Shown here in pieces: positions 19,630-30,636 of a DNA stretch of 64,000 bases. The notes under the pieces were generated by a model that was given only the letters and a program-made list of their open reading frames with translations, searched no databases and was not told the origin of the DNA. This DNA comes from Pseudomonas cichorii. Its GTDB lineage: Bacteria > Pseudomonadota > Gammaproteobacteria > Pseudomonadales > Pseudomonadaceae. The position numbers and the translations under genes were made by a program. The stretch is from NCBI RefSeq assembly GCF_018343775.1, contig NZ_CP074349.1:372001-436000 (forward strand), written 5' to 3'. Numbering within the stretch: the stretch's first letter is position 1; each line of letters starts with the position of its first letter.

Positions 19630-20301
19630 ATGGCTCCACGTATCAAAACCCGTGAACGTATCGTGCAGGTCAGTCTGGAGCTGTTCAATCAGCAGGGTGA
19701 GCGTAGCGTAAGCACCAATCACATTGCCGCGCACATGGAAATTTCTCCGGGTAATCTCTACTACCACTTTCCCAACAAGCAGGCGATCATCGCCTCGCTG
19801 TTCAACGAGTATGAAGCGTTGGTGGATGGTTTTCTGTTTCCTCCCAAGGGGCGGCAGTTGACGGTTGAAGACAAGCGTAGCTATTTGCTGGCGATACTCG
19901 ACGGCATGTGGCGTTACCGGTTCCTGCACCGCGACCTTGAGCACCTGCTGGCTTGCGATCCGGAAATGGCGACCCGCTATCGGCGTTTTTCTCAGCGTTC
20001 CCTGACCCAGGCCATGGCGATTTACAGTGCTTTCGTCGAGGCGGGTGTCCTGAACATGGACAAGGCGCAGGTTGAATCGCTGACCCTCAATACCTGGATC
20101 ATCCTCACCTCCTGGGTGCGTTTCCTGTGCACCACACGTGAACATTCCACGCACTTGAACGAAGATGCCATTCGACGCGGTGTCTATCAGGTGCTTATGC
20201 TTGAGTATGGCTACATCAGCGCCGAGGCCCGTGAAGAATTCAGTGCCTTGTGCGCTGCTTTTTATACGGCCCTGCCCAAGGTGCTGGGGGAAGTCGGCTG
20301 A
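19630..20301 (+). CDS. TetR/AcrR-family transcriptional regulator
   Basis: The 223-residue protein has an N-terminal helix-turn-helix of the TetR type: RIVQVSLELFNQQGERSVST, then NHIAAHMEISPGNLYYHFPN (recognition helix ending in the typical LYYHFxNK), residues about 10-60. The C-terminal helical domain is the ligand/dimer part and gives no clue to the inducer. Its position divergent from the aldehyde dehydrogenase gene suggests it represses that gene. The sulfurtransferase gene starts 50 nt downstream and may be co-transcribed. Confidence 0.88.
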   Translation: MAPRIKTRERIVQVSLELFNQQGERSVSTNHIAAHMEISPGNLYYHFPNKQAIIASLFNEYEALVDGFLFPPKGRQLTVEDKRSYLLAILDGMWRYRFLHRDLEHLLACDPEMATRYRRFSQRSLTQAMAIYSAFVEAGVLNMDKAQVESLTLNTWIILTSWVRFLCTTREHSTHLNEDAIRRGVYQVLMLEYGYISAEAREEFSALCAAFYTALPKVLGEVG

Positions 20302-20351
20302 GAGCAATCGTCAGCACCCACTATTCGCTTTTCTGCTTACAGGAGTGAGTC

Positions 20352-21206
20352 ATGTCCATCGCGCAACTGATCAGCCCTCAGCAATTGGCGGCCCGCCAGC
20401 GAGAGCGCGGGCTGGTGATTCTCGATTGCCGCTTTGCCCTGGAAGATCCCGATTACGGGCAGCGCAGTTACGCTCAGGGTCATATCGATCGTGCGTCTTT
20501 CGCGGATCTGGAGCGTGACCTCAGTGGTCCTGTCACCAAGGGCAAGACCGGACGCCATCCCTTGCCGGACCCTGAAGCGCTGTTGCGGCGCTTTCAAGCC
20601 TGGGGCATCAACCCGGACAGCGAAATCGTGCTCTATGACGACGGTCCCGGAGCCTTTGCGGCACGTGCCTGGTGGTTGCTGGCTTGGCTGGGCAAGCGCG
20701 AGGGTGTCTACCTGCTCGATGGCGGTCTGAAAGCATGGCATGGCGCTGGCCTGCCGCTGAGCCTGGATGCGCCGGGCAATAAACCCGGTACGTTCACCGG
20801 CGAGCCCGATATGTCCCTGGTGCTCAATGCCAGCCGTTTGCAGGGCCGTCTCGGGCGGCCGGAACTGACGCTGATCGATGCGCGCGCCGAAGCCCGTTTT
20901 CGGGGTGAAGTGGAGCCCATTGACCCGGTTGCCGGACATATTCCGGGTGCGCAGTGCGTCGCCTTCAATGAAAACCTGGGGCCTGACGGACGCTTTCTGC
21001 CTGCCGATCAGCTCAGGCAGCGCTTTGCCGAGACGCTACAGGATCGCTCGCCGAAGGATCTGGTCGCCTACTGCGGTTCAGGTGTGACGGCCTGTCATAA
21101 CCTGTTTGCCCTGTGCCTTGCAGGTTACCCACTGGGTACGCTGTATGCCGGGTCATGGAGCGAGTGGATTACCGATCCGGCCCGTGAGGTTGCGACGGGG
21201 GCATGA
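20352..21206 (+). CDS. Sulfurtransferase, two-rhodanese-domain, mercaptopyruvate type
   Basis: The 284-residue protein has two tandem rhodanese domains: an inactive N-terminal one (about 8-140, VILDCRFALEDPDYG) and a catalytic C-terminal one (about 160-280) with the loop YCGSGVTACHN. CGSGVTA is the active-site loop of 3-mercaptopyruvate sulfurtransferases such as E. coli SseA, whereas thiosulfate sulfurtransferases carry CRKGVTA. The predicted reaction is sulfur transfer from 3-mercaptopyruvate to an acceptor such as cyanide or a thiol. Substrate choice is inferred from the loop only. Confidence 0.87.
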   Translation: MSIAQLISPQQLAARQRERGLVILDCRFALEDPDYGQRSYAQGHIDRASFADLERDLSGPVTKGKTGRHPLPDPEALLRRFQAWGINPDSEIVLYDDGPGAFAARAWWLLAWLGKREGVYLLDGGLKAWHGAGLPLSLDAPGNKPGTFTGEPDMSLVLNASRLQGRLGRPELTLIDARAEARFRGEVEPIDPVAGHIPGAQCVAFNENLGPDGRFLPADQLRQRFAETLQDRSPKDLVAYCGSGVTACHNLFALCLAGYPLGTLYAGSWSEWITDPAREVATGA

Positions 21207-21257
21207 CCCTGTCGCCAGCAAGCTGCTTCCCACAAGGGCTGGTTTCTATCGTGGGAT

Positions 21258-22307
21258 TCATCCGCGAGCAGCCTTGTCGCGCTCATACGCCATGCCCAGC
21301 CACAGCGGGATGCGACGCTCCAGATAATAACCGGGGTTTTTCAGCGAGCCATCGACAAACCCCACATGCCCGCCCTTGGCCTGCAACTCGAACTCCGTGC
21401 AGTCTGAAAGCTCGTGGGGTTCGGGCAGGCTGTGGATAAAGACAAAAGGGTCGTCCGCGGCCTGGATGATCAGTGTCGGTGTGCGAATCTGGCCCAGAAA
21501 ATACCGGCTCGACGCCCGGCGATAATAGTCTTCGGCATTGGCAAAACCATGCAGGGGCGCCGTTACCCGGCCATCGAAATCCCAGAAAGTGCGCATATTC
21601 TCCAGCGAGCCCAGGGCGGCCAGCTCTGCCAGCCCTTCGCTCATCCCTTCATGCTGGAAGCGTCGTTGCTTGTCCCGGATGTAGGCCAGCATTTCACGCA
21701 TGAAGTGCCGTTGATAGACCTTGGAAAAGCCCTGGCCGATACGGTTGGCGCACTCGTCCAGCCGGAATGGCACCGAGACGGCCACCGCGCCCAGCAGCCC
21801 GCTCTCTGTGCCGGATTCGCCCAGATGCTTGAGCAGAACGTTGCCGCCCAGTGAATAACCCACGGCGTAAAGTGGCGCCAGAGGGCGCAAGGCTCGCAGG
21901 TGGGCAATGACTTCAGCCAGGTCTTCGCTGGCACCGGAGTGGTAACTGCGCGACAACAGATTCGGCTCACCGGAACAGCCGCGCCAGTTCAGCGCCACGC
22001 TGGCCCAGCCTTGGGAAGCCATTGCCTTTTGCAGGCCTGCCACATAAGGCGAATTCGACGAGCCGGTCAGCCCGTGCAGGACCAGCACCAGTGGCGCATC
22101 GGCCTCATGGGGGCCATGCCAGTCCATATCGAGAAAGTCCCCGTCCTCCAGCCACATGCGCTCCCGCGTACGGGCAAGCAGGGTTCGTTTGCGCCACAGC
22201 GGTCCCCACAAGGTTTGCAGGTGCGGATTACCCAGGCCTGAAGCCGGGACGAAACGGTTTGCCGAGGATGGGTGCAGAGGGCTGGCTGACACGGTCTTGC
22301 TCATCAA
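21258..22307 (-). CDS. Alpha/beta hydrolase, YheT family
   Basis: A 349-residue alpha/beta-hydrolase. Visible: LVLHGLTGSSNSPYV (oxyanion region), AVGYSLGGNVLLKHLGE (nucleophile elbow G-x-S-x-G), ADDPFVFIHSLPEP (acid) and GGHVGFVDG (histidine). The N-terminal NPHLQTLWGPL is diagnostic for the YheT/EMB8 family, whose members are poorly characterised esterases. It starts ATGATG; the second ATG is equally possible. On the same strand as ponA but separated by a perfect hairpin repeat. A REP-like degenerate sequence (GTGGGATTCATCCGCGAGCAG) lies beyond its stop near 21251-21271. Confidence 0.85.
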   Translation of the reverse strand: MMSKTVSASPLHPSSANRFVPASGLGNPHLQTLWGPLWRKRTLLARTRERMWLEDGDFLDMDWHGPHEADAPLVLVLHGLTGSSNSPYVAGLQKAMASQGWASVALNWRGCSGEPNLLSRSYHSGASEDLAEVIAHLRALRPLAPLYAVGYSLGGNVLLKHLGESGTESGLLGAVAVSVPFRLDECANRIGQGFSKVYQRHFMREMLAYIRDKQRRFQHEGMSEGLAELAALGSLENMRTFWDFDGRVTAPLHGFANAEDYYRRASSRYFLGQIRTPTLIIQAADDPFVFIHSLPEPHELSDCTEFELQAKGGHVGFVDGSLKNPGYYLERRIPLWLGMAYERDKAARG

Positions 22308-22375
22308 TGAATGCAGAGACGTACGTTGCCATTAAGTGGTGCGAGATGTAAGAGGTTTTTGGCTGAGTGGCTTGA

Positions 22376-22404
22376 GAATGCGCTCCTGCAGCAGGAGCGC
22401 ATTC
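22376..22404. repeat. REP-type palindrome (ponA 3' side)
   Basis: A perfect 14-bp inverted repeat, GAATGCGCTCCTGC / GCAGGAGCGCATTC, with a single central base. It differs by one base per arm from the repeat after gltD (GAATTCGCTCCTGC), so both belong to one REP family. It lies 17 nt downstream of the ponA stop and may also stop or protect the ponA transcript. Confidence 0.75.
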
Positions 22405-22420
22405 ATCTGCGAGAGGGCCG

Positions 22421-24862
22421 TCAGAACAGGTCGATCGGCGCCGACTCGTCTGCTGGCAGCGGGCTGCCCGGTACGCTGCCGCCCAGTTCGTTCACGCTTG
22501 GAGGCGTGTCTTCGCTCTTGAACAGCTCGAAGAACGCATTGGGCGTGCTCGGGGTCGCGGCTCGGCCACTGACAGGGTCGACCCGCAGGCTGAGAATGCC
22601 ATCCGGTTCGGCCTGTTGATGCGGCGGCTTGTCCTTGAGGGCTGCGCTCATGTAGTCCATCCAGATCGGCAGGGCTACAGTACCGCCAAACTCGTGGCGT
22701 CCGAGGCTTTCCGGCTGGTCGAAGCCCGTCCAGACCGTTGTCACGTAATCCGCGTTATAGCCGGAGAACCATGCATCCTTGGATTCGTTGGTCGTACCGG
22801 TCTTGCCCGCGATATCCGGCCGGTTCATGGACAGTGCGCGACGCCCTGTGCCGCGCTTGATCACATCCTGCAGCATGCTGTTGAGGATGTAGGTCGTGCG
22901 GCTGTCGACAATGCGCTCTGCAACCACGGGTGCCTGTGGCTCGGTGGCGGAGGCCGGTGACGTGGTGGTCAGGCCCGGACTGTCATGGATCGCAAAGGTC
23001 GAGGTGTTGGCGGCTGCCTTGGCCTCTGTCGCCGGAACGCTGGCCGGATTGGCCAGGAACAGCGTCTGACCGTCACGGTTTTCGATCTTCTGGATCAGGT
23101 ACGAGCTGACCTTGTAGCCGCCATTGGCAAATGCACTCCAGCCGGTGGCGATTTCCATTGGCGTCAGGGTTGCGGTGCCCAGCGCCAGCGACAGGTTGCG
23201 CGGCAGGTCCTGCTTGGCGAATCCGAAGCGAGTGATGTAGTCCATGGTGGAGTCGATACCCAGGGCCTGCAGCAGACGGATCGAAACCAGGTTGCGGGAC
23301 TTGTAAAGAGCCTCGCGCAGCCTGATCGGGCCGAGGAAGGTGTTGGTGTCGTTCTTCGGACGCCATACCTTGTCCAGGTATTCGTCGACGAACACGATAG
23401 GCGCATCGTTCACCAAGCTCGAAGCGGTATAACCGTTGTCCAGGGCGGCACTGTAGATGAAAGGCTTGAAGCTCGAACCCGGTTGACGCTTGGCCTGCAT
23501 GGCGCGGTTGTAATTGCTCTGCTCGAAGGAAAAGCCACCGACCAGCGCACGAATGGCACCATTCTGCGGATCCAGAGAAACCAGAGCGCTTTGAGCGGCG
23601 GGAATTTGACTGAATTTCAGCGAGCCGTCTTCCTGACGCAGCAGGCGGACCAGATCGCCGACATGCGCCACGTCAGCCGGTTGACGTGGATTGGCGCCAA
23701 GACTGTTGGTGTTCAGGTAAGGGCGAGCCCATTTCATGCTGCTCCACTCGACGTTTTCTTCTTTTTCGCCGTTGCGGGTCAGGACGCGGATGCCGTTTTT
23801 ATCGACCTGCGTGACGATGGCGGGCTCTACGCCGTTGATCGTGCGCTGTTTGGTCAGTTCCTGAGCCCAGCCGGCAGGCGTCATGCCCGGGAAGCGGCTT
23901 TCCGGGCCGCGATAGCCATGGCGCTGGTCGTATTCGATCAGGCCTTGCTGAACAGCCTTGTTGGCGTGCTCCTGAAGATCGCTCGGAACAGTAGTGGTGA
24001 CGCGGAAACCTTCGGTATAGGCTTCGCTGCCGTAGCGACCGACCATTTCGGCGCGGGCCATTTCGGCGATGTAGGGCGCGTAGACTTCCGGCGTCGGGAC
24101 GTGGTAGCTGGCGTTGAGGGGCTCGTTGAGAGCGGCCTGATAAGCGTTCTGGTCAATTTTGCCCAAGCGGTACATGCGCCCCAGGATCCAGTCGCGGCGT
24201 TCCTTGGCGCGGGTCGGGTTGGCCAGCGGGTTGAAGCGTGAAGGTGCTTTGGGCAGACCGGCAATCATGGCCATTTGCGCAAGGCTTACATCTCTAATCG
24301 ATTTGCCATAGTAGACTTGCGCCGCAGCCTCGATGCCATAGGCACGGTTGCCCAGGTAGATCTTGTTGACGTACAGCTCAAGGATTTCATCCTTGGTCAG
24401 TTGGCGCTCGATTTGCAAGGCAAGGAGAATTTCGGTGGTTTTACGTGAAAAGCTTCTTTCGCTGGTCAGGAAAAAGTTTTTCGCGACCTGCATTGTGATG
24501 GTACTGCCGCCTGATTGAATATGGCCGCTTTTCACCAGTTGGGTGGCGGCACGCATCAGGCTGCTTGGATCGACGCCGTAGTGATTGGCGAAGTTGTCGT
24601 CTTCGGCCGACAGCAGTGCGTTGATGAAATTGGGCGGGATTTCGGCAAAGCGAATGGGGGTGCGGCGCATCTCGCCAAACTCGGCGATCAGCTTGCCGTC
24701 GCTGCTGTAGACGCGCAGGGGAATCTGCAACTGAATGCTCTTCAGCGCTTCGACAGAGGGCAGGTTCGGGCTCAGATAGAGAAATGCACCGCTCAGCGCG
24801 AGCAGCAGGCCACAGAATACTGCTACGAGAGACCACCAGATAAACTTCAGCAGGCGTATCAA
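22421..24862 (-). CDS. ponA: Penicillin-binding protein 1A
   Basis: An 813-residue bifunctional peptidoglycan synthase of the inner membrane (class A PBP). Order: short cytoplasmic tail, one membrane anchor (about 8-30), glycosyltransferase family 51 domain (about 55-230) with ALLSAEDDNFANHYG and GGSTITMQVAKNFFL, an OB-like insert, and the transpeptidase domain with QPGSSFKPFIYSAAL (nucleophile Ser in SSFK), SRNLVSIRLL (SxN motif) and GKTGTTNESKDAWF (KTG). The length is normal for Pseudomonas PBP1A. It is divergent from pilM, as in P. aeruginosa. Makes and cross-links glycan strands; beta-lactam target. Confidence 0.96.
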   Translation of the reverse strand: MIRLLKFIWWSLVAVFCGLLLALSGAFLYLSPNLPSVEALKSIQLQIPLRVYSSDGKLIAEFGEMRRTPIRFAEIPPNFINALLSAEDDNFANHYGVDPSSLMRAATQLVKSGHIQSGGSTITMQVAKNFFLTSERSFSRKTTEILLALQIERQLTKDEILELYVNKIYLGNRAYGIEAAAQVYYGKSIRDVSLAQMAMIAGLPKAPSRFNPLANPTRAKERRDWILGRMYRLGKIDQNAYQAALNEPLNASYHVPTPEVYAPYIAEMARAEMVGRYGSEAYTEGFRVTTTVPSDLQEHANKAVQQGLIEYDQRHGYRGPESRFPGMTPAGWAQELTKQRTINGVEPAIVTQVDKNGIRVLTRNGEKEENVEWSSMKWARPYLNTNSLGANPRQPADVAHVGDLVRLLRQEDGSLKFSQIPAAQSALVSLDPQNGAIRALVGGFSFEQSNYNRAMQAKRQPGSSFKPFIYSAALDNGYTASSLVNDAPIVFVDEYLDKVWRPKNDTNTFLGPIRLREALYKSRNLVSIRLLQALGIDSTMDYITRFGFAKQDLPRNLSLALGTATLTPMEIATGWSAFANGGYKVSSYLIQKIENRDGQTLFLANPASVPATEAKAAANTSTFAIHDSPGLTTTSPASATEPQAPVVAERIVDSRTTYILNSMLQDVIKRGTGRRALSMNRPDIAGKTGTTNESKDAWFSGYNADYVTTVWTGFDQPESLGRHEFGGTVALPIWMDYMSAALKDKPPHQQAEPDGILSLRVDPVSGRAATPSTPNAFFELFKSEDTPPSVNELGGSVPGSPLPADESAPIDLF

Positions 24863-24986
24863 GGCTTTTGGATTTCCACAAAAAAGAATGGGTTGAGCGC
24901 AGGCATTTACAAACGAACACGCCTTGAAGCTTTGTTAAACGAAAAAACCGCCGGGCATTATAAGCATTTTTCGTCTCCAGGCGTGA

Positions 24987-26134
<1,148 letters not shown>

Positions 26135-26135
<1 letters not shown>

Positions 26136-26707
26136 TGGCTCGGATCAACCTTTTACCGTGGCGTGAAGAGCTTCGCGAAGAGCGCAAGAAACGCTTTCTG
26201 ACGGCGCTGGTGTGTGTGCTGGTTTTCTCGGTGGGCGCTCTGTTTCTGCTCGATCGCTACATCAACAACGCGATCACTTATCAGGAAGCACGCAACGCAT
26301 TCATCCAGAAGGAAATCGCCCAGCTCGATATCCGAATCAAGGAAATCAGCGACCTGAAAGCCCGGCGCAAACAGTTGCTGGAGCGGATGAAGATCATCCA
26401 GGACTTGCAGGGCAATCGTCCGATCATTGGCCGGGTGTTCGATCAACTGGCGCGGACCTTGCCCGATGGCGTTTATTTTTCAGATGTCAAAATGACCGAC
26501 AAATTGATTTCCATCAGCGGGGCTGCCGAGTCCAACAACCGGGTTTCGGACCTGATGCGCAACATGGAGGCCTCCGACTGGCTCGCCTCCCCGAGCCTGA
26601 CCGAGGTCAAGGCGACCACGGCAGGTGCAGTGGATCAGGCGAACGTCTTTCAACTGACGGTCCGCCAGACCCAGCCTGTTGTTGTGGTTGAAGGGGCCAA
26701 GCCATGA
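26135..26707 (+). CDS. pilN: Type IV pilus assembly protein PilN
   Basis: A 190-residue bitopic inner-membrane protein. Its cytoplasmic N-terminus MARINLLPWREELREERKK contains the conserved INLLPWR that docks into PilM; a single membrane helix follows (about residues 22-42) and then a periplasmic coiled coil (IQKEIAQLDIRIKEISDLKAR) and ferredoxin-like domain. It heterodimerises with PilO. The start overlaps the pilM stop by one base. Confidence 0.95.
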
Positions 26708-27327
26708 ATTTTTCTGAATGGCTGGAAGGGCTTCGCCGGGTCGACCTCAATGACCTGGATCTCAACAACCTGGGTTCCTGGCCTGCAGCGGTCAAGGCCA
26801 TCTCCGGCGTGCTGGTGATGGTGCTGGTGTTTGCGCTGGGTTATTTCCTTTTCATCCAGGAGCTGGAAACCCGGCTCGAAGGTGCCCAGGCCAACGAACT
26901 GATGCTGCGCGAGCAGGTGTCGACCAAGGCCTTCCAGGCCGCGAACCTGGAGCCTTACAAGAAGCAGATGGAAGAAATGGAAAACACCTTCGGCGCACTG
27001 TTGCGGCAATTGCCCAGTGACACCGAGGTGCCTGGCCTGCTCGAAGACATCACTCGTACAGGCCTGGGAAGTGGTCTGGAGTTCGAGGAAATCAAGCTGT
27101 TGCCCGAAGGGGTCCAGCAGTTCTATATCGAGCTGCCGATCCAGATCACGGTCGTGGGTGGCTATCACGATCTTGCGACGTTCGTCAGTGGCGTTGCCAG
27201 CTTGCCGCGCATCGTGACGCTGCATGACTTCGAGATCAAACCGGTCGACCCCAAATCTCAGACCAAGCTACGCATGAACATTCTGGCCAAGACCTACCGC
27301 TACAACGATGAAGGGCTGAAGAAATGA
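26704..27327 (+). CDS. pilO: Type IV pilus assembly protein PilO
   Basis: A 207-residue inner-membrane protein: short cytoplasmic N-terminus, one membrane helix (about 32-55, ISGVLVMVLVFALGYFLF), a coiled coil (about 60-100) and a periplasmic ferredoxin-like domain with the conserved LPSDTEVPGLLEDITRTG segment. It pairs with PilN and with PilP to connect the inner-membrane platform to the secretin. The start overlaps the pilN stop by four bases (ATGA). Confidence 0.95.
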   Translation: MNFSEWLEGLRRVDLNDLDLNNLGSWPAAVKAISGVLVMVLVFALGYFLFIQELETRLEGAQANELMLREQVSTKAFQAANLEPYKKQMEEMENTFGALLRQLPSDTEVPGLLEDITRTGLGSGLEFEEIKLLPEGVQQFYIELPIQITVVGGYHDLATFVSGVASLPRIVTLHDFEIKPVDPKSQTKLRMNILAKTYRYNDEGLKK

Positions 27328-27851
27328 GGGCGGCGCGACTGCTGTGCGTCAGTGTGGTCCTGATGGGGCTGGCCGGGTGTGATAACGATCAGGAGTTCGC
27401 CGATCTCAGCGCTTTTGTCGATGAGGTCAAGACGCGTCCTTCGGGCAATATCGATCCATTGCCCAAGTTCCGTCCCTATGAAACCTTTACCTATAACGCG
27501 GCCAACCTGCGCAGTCCGTTCCAGCCTCCGGTGAAGATCGATCTGCTCAATCGCCAGAAAGGCTCACGGCTGGTCAAGCCGGACGAGACGCGGGTCAGGC
27601 AGTTTCTCGAAGGGTTCAATATCGAATCCTTCGAGATGGTCGGAACCATTGGCAACGAATCGGGTACATTCGCCTTGTTGCGCGGTGCCGGAGGGGTTCA
27701 TCGCGTAAAAGTGGGTGATTATCTGGGCCGCAATAACGGCCGGATTGTGTCGGTCAGCGATGCGCAGGTCGATGTCATTGAAATAGTTCCTGATGGAGAG
27801 GGGGCCTGGCTTGAAAGGCCGCGCAGTATTTCCCTCAAAGAACGCTCATGA
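27324..27851 (+). CDS. pilP: Type IV pilus lipoprotein PilP
   Basis: A 175-residue inner-membrane lipoprotein: lipobox LMGLAGCDND (Cys about residue 18; Asp at +2 favours inner-membrane retention), a disordered N-terminal region that binds PilN/PilO, and a C-terminal beta-sandwich (about 85-165, MVGTIGNESGTFALLRG, VKVGDYLGRNNGRI) that contacts the N0 domain of PilQ. It overlaps pilO and pilQ by four bases each. Confidence 0.94.
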   Translation: MRAARLLCVSVVLMGLAGCDNDQEFADLSAFVDEVKTRPSGNIDPLPKFRPYETFTYNAANLRSPFQPPVKIDLLNRQKGSRLVKPDETRVRQFLEGFNIESFEMVGTIGNESGTFALLRGAGGVHRVKVGDYLGRNNGRIVSVSDAQVDVIEIVPDGEGAWLERPRSISLKERS

Positions 27852-29998
27852 AGTGGGCAAGGCCAAGCATGCTTAACACCGCACAACGGAAATTCATCAT
27901 GATCAGGATTCTCTCGATTATCGGCGTTTCGCTAGGGATAGCGATGCTTTCGCCGGTTCTCCAGGCAGCCAATCTTAAAACGCTGGATGTTGCAGCCTTG
28001 CCAGGCGACCGGATCGAGCTGAAGCTTTCCTTCGATTCTCCGGTTCCTGCGCCGCGCGGTTATACCACCGAACAGCCGGCGCGCATCGCGCTGGACCTGC
28101 CGGGTGTGACCAGCCAGCTGGCAACCAAGAGTCGTGATCTGGGTGCGGGCAATGCGCGCAGTGTCGTGGTGGTTCAGGCCCAGGACCGCACGCGGGTCAT
28201 CATCAACATGACGACGCTGTCTCCTTACAGCTCCCGAGTCGAAGGCAACAACCTGTTCGTGGTGGTCGGCCAGGGCGCTGCCGCTGCGCAATCCTCCCAG
28301 CCGAGCACGGCCATGGGAACACCGCGAGTCGCCGTCCCGACGCCCGCTCCGTCAGCGGCACGGCCTTACGTGCCGGCAGGTGTGAAAGCCATCAGGAATA
28401 TCGACTTCCAGCGCGGCGAGCTGGGTGAAGGCAATGTAGTCATCGACCTGAGCAGTCCTGGCATTTCTCCGGACATTCAGGAGCAGGGCGGCAAGATTCG
28501 TATCGACTTTGCCAAGACCCAGTTGCCTGAGCCGCTGCGAGTCAGGCTGGACGTCAAGGATTTCGCCACGCCTGTGCAGTTCGTGAGTGCCACGACCTCC
28601 GGCGACAAGGCGAGCATCAGCATCGAGCCTTCGGGCTCCTTCGATTACTCGGCCTACCAGACTGAAAACAAGCTGACCATCAGCGTGCGCCCCCTGACCA
28701 ATGAAGACCTGGATCGCCGTGCTGCCGACAAGCCGGTCTACACCGGTGAAAAACTGTCGCTGAATTTCCAGGACATCGATGTGCGCTCGGTGCTGCAACT
28801 GATTGCCGACTTCACTAACCTGAATCTGGTGGCCAGTGACACGGTTCAGGGCGGTATCACCCTGCGCCTGCAGAACGTGCCGTGGGATCAGGCGCTGGAT
28901 CTGGTGCTCAAGACCAAGGGCCTCGACAAGCGCAAGGTCGGCAGTGTCCTGCTGGTCGCGCCAGCCGATGAAATCGCCGCCCGTGAGCGTCAGGAGCTGG
29001 AATCCCTCAAACAGATTTCCGAACTGGCGCCGTTACGGCGCGAGCTTCTGCAGGTCAATTACGCCAAGGCGGCCGACATCGCCAAGCTGTTCCAGTCGGT
29101 GACCAGCGTCGAATCGAAAGCCGACGAACGCGGTTCGATCACTGTGGATGAGCGTACCAACAATATCATTGCCTACCAGACCCAGGATCGCCTCGACGAG
29201 CTGCGTCGCATCGTGTCCCAGCTGGATATTCCTGTGCGTCAGGTGATGATCGAGGCGCGCATCGTTGAAGCCAACGTCGATTACGACAAGGCTCTGGGAG
29301 TGCGCTGGGGTGGTACCAAGGTTGGCAGTGGCAACTGGAATACCTACGGTCTGGACGATAACGGCGACGAGGCGGGCAATACTGGCAGCGACCTGAGCGC
29401 CAACACGCCATTCGTCGACCTGGGTGCCGGTGGCGCGACCTCCGGGATCGGCATCGCCTTCGTCACCAACAATACCCTGCTCGATCTCGAGTTGAGCGCA
29501 ATGGAAAAGACCGGCAACGGTGAAATCGTTTCCCAGCCCAAGGTGGTCACTTCCGACAAGGAAACCGCCAAGATCCTCAAAGGTACGGAAATCCCTTATC
29601 AGGAATCCAGCTCCAGCGGCGCCACAACCGTGAGTTTCAAGGAAGCGTCCCTGTCGCTGGAAGTGACGCCGCAGATCACGCCGGACAACCGCATCATCAT
29701 GGAGGTCAAGGTCACCAAGGATGAGCCGGACTACCTCAATGCCGTGCTGGGTGTACCTCCGATCAAGAAAAACGAGGTCAATGCCAAGGTGCTGGTTTCC
29801 GATGGCGAGACGATCGTGATCGGTGGCGTGTTCTCCAACACACAAAGTAAAGTTGTAGAGAAAGTGCCATTTCTTGGCGATGTACCGTATCTTGGCCGCC
29901 TTTTCCGTCGAGATACGGTTTCAGAAGCGAAATCCGAGCTGTTGGTATTTCTGACTCCGCGTATCATGAACAACCAGGCGATTGCTGTGAGTCGTTGA
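27848..29998 (+). CDS. pilQ: Type IV pilus secretin PilQ
   Basis: The outer-membrane channel for the pilus fibre. The 716-residue frame begins with a signal peptide (hydrophobic run [23 protein letters not shown]). The true start could be the ATG at 27848 that overlaps pilP, or an internal ATG at 27869 or 27899; the last puts the signal peptide at the N-terminus. Two AMIN domains (about 40-135 and 170-270), secretin N0 and N1 domains ([38 protein letters not shown]) and the secretin core (about 480-710, [25 protein letters not shown] segments) follow. A proline/alanine-rich linker lies near residue 155-175. Confidence 0.93.
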   Translation: MKWARPSMLNTAQRKFIMIRILSIIGVSLGIAMLSPVLQAANLKTLDVAALPGDRIELKLSFDSPVPAPRGYTTEQPARIALDLPGVTSQLATKSRDLGAGNARSVVVVQAQDRTRVIINMTTLSPYSSRVEGNNLFVVVGQGAAAAQSSQPSTAMGTPRVAVPTPAPSAARPYVPAGVKAIRNIDFQRGELGEGNVVIDLSSPGISPDIQEQGGKIRIDFAKTQLPEPLRVRLDVKDFATPVQFVSATTSGDKASISIEPSGSFDYSAYQTENKLTISVRPLTNEDLDRRAADKPVYTGEKLSLNFQDIDVRSVLQLIADFTNLNLVASDTVQGGITLRLQNVPWDQALDLVLKTKGLDKRKVGSVLLVAPADEIAARERQELESLKQISELAPLRRELLQVNYAKAADIAKLFQSVTSVESKADERGSITVDERTNNIIAYQTQDRLDELRRIVSQLDIPVRQVMIEARIVEANVDYDKALGVRWGGTKVGSGNWNTYGLDDNGDEAGNTGSDLSANTPFVDLGAGGATSGIGIAFVTNNTLLDLELSAMEKTGNGEIVSQPKVVTSDKETAKILKGTEIPYQESSSSGATTVSFKEASLSLEVTPQITPDNRIIMEVKVTKDEPDYLNAVLGVPPIKKNEVNAKVLVSDGETIVIGGVFSNTQSKVVEKVPFLGDVPYLGRLFRRDTVSEAKSELLVFLTPRIMNNQAIAVSR

Positions 29999-30002
29999 TT
30001 CT

Positions 30003-30521
30003 GTGCGAAATTTAATACTTGTAGGGCCGATGGGGGCTGGTAAAAGCACCATCGGCCGTTTGCTTGCCAAAGAGCTGCGCCTACCGTTCAAGGATTCCGA
30101 CAAGGAAATCGAGTTGCGCTCGGGCGCAAATATTCCGTGGATTTTCGACAAGGAAGGCGAGCCCGGCTTTCGCGACCGCGAGCAGGCGATGATTGCAGAG
30201 CTGTGTGAATCCGATGGCGTCGTTCTGGCGACGGGCGGCGGAGCCGTCATGCGCAGCGAAAACCGTCAGGCACTGCATGCCGGTGGGCGTGTGGTGTATC
30301 TGCATGCCTCGGTCGAGCAGCAGGTCGGGCGCACGGCTCGTGACCGCAATCGTCCGTTGTTGCGCACGGCCGACCCGGCCCGGGTATTGGGCGAGTTGCT
30401 GGCCATTCGTGACCCGCTGTATCGGGAAATCGCCGATCTGGTGGTTGAAACCGATGAACGGCCACCCCGTATGGTCGTTCTTGACATACTTGCCCGCTTG
30501 GCAGAGCTTCCTCCCCGTTAA
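30003..30521 (+). CDS. aroK: Shikimate kinase
   Basis: The 172-residue enzyme phosphorylates shikimate in the chorismate pathway. P-loop [15 protein letters not shown] (about 7-21), shikimate-binding DSDKEIE and FRDREQ, and ATGGGAVM. It starts with GTG only 4 nt after pilQ, so translation is probably coupled to the pilus operon. The order pilMNOPQ-aroK-aroB-SPOR gene parallels hofMNOPQ-aroK-aroB-damX of E. coli. Confidence 0.95.
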   Translation: MRNLILVGPMGAGKSTIGRLLAKELRLPFKDSDKEIELRSGANIPWIFDKEGEPGFRDREQAMIAELCESDGVVLATGGGAVMRSENRQALHAGGRVVYLHASVEQQVGRTARDRNRPLLRTADPARVLGELLAIRDPLYREIADLVVETDERPPRMVVLDILARLAELPPR

Positions 30522-30636
30522 AGCGCAGACGAAAATGCGCTATCCTCGGCGACCATCAAAACAGCGACAGCCATTGGCTGTCCTGGCGCATGGGAAAACA
30601 TGCGCAACGCCCAATCGTTAATCAATGTGGGGACAC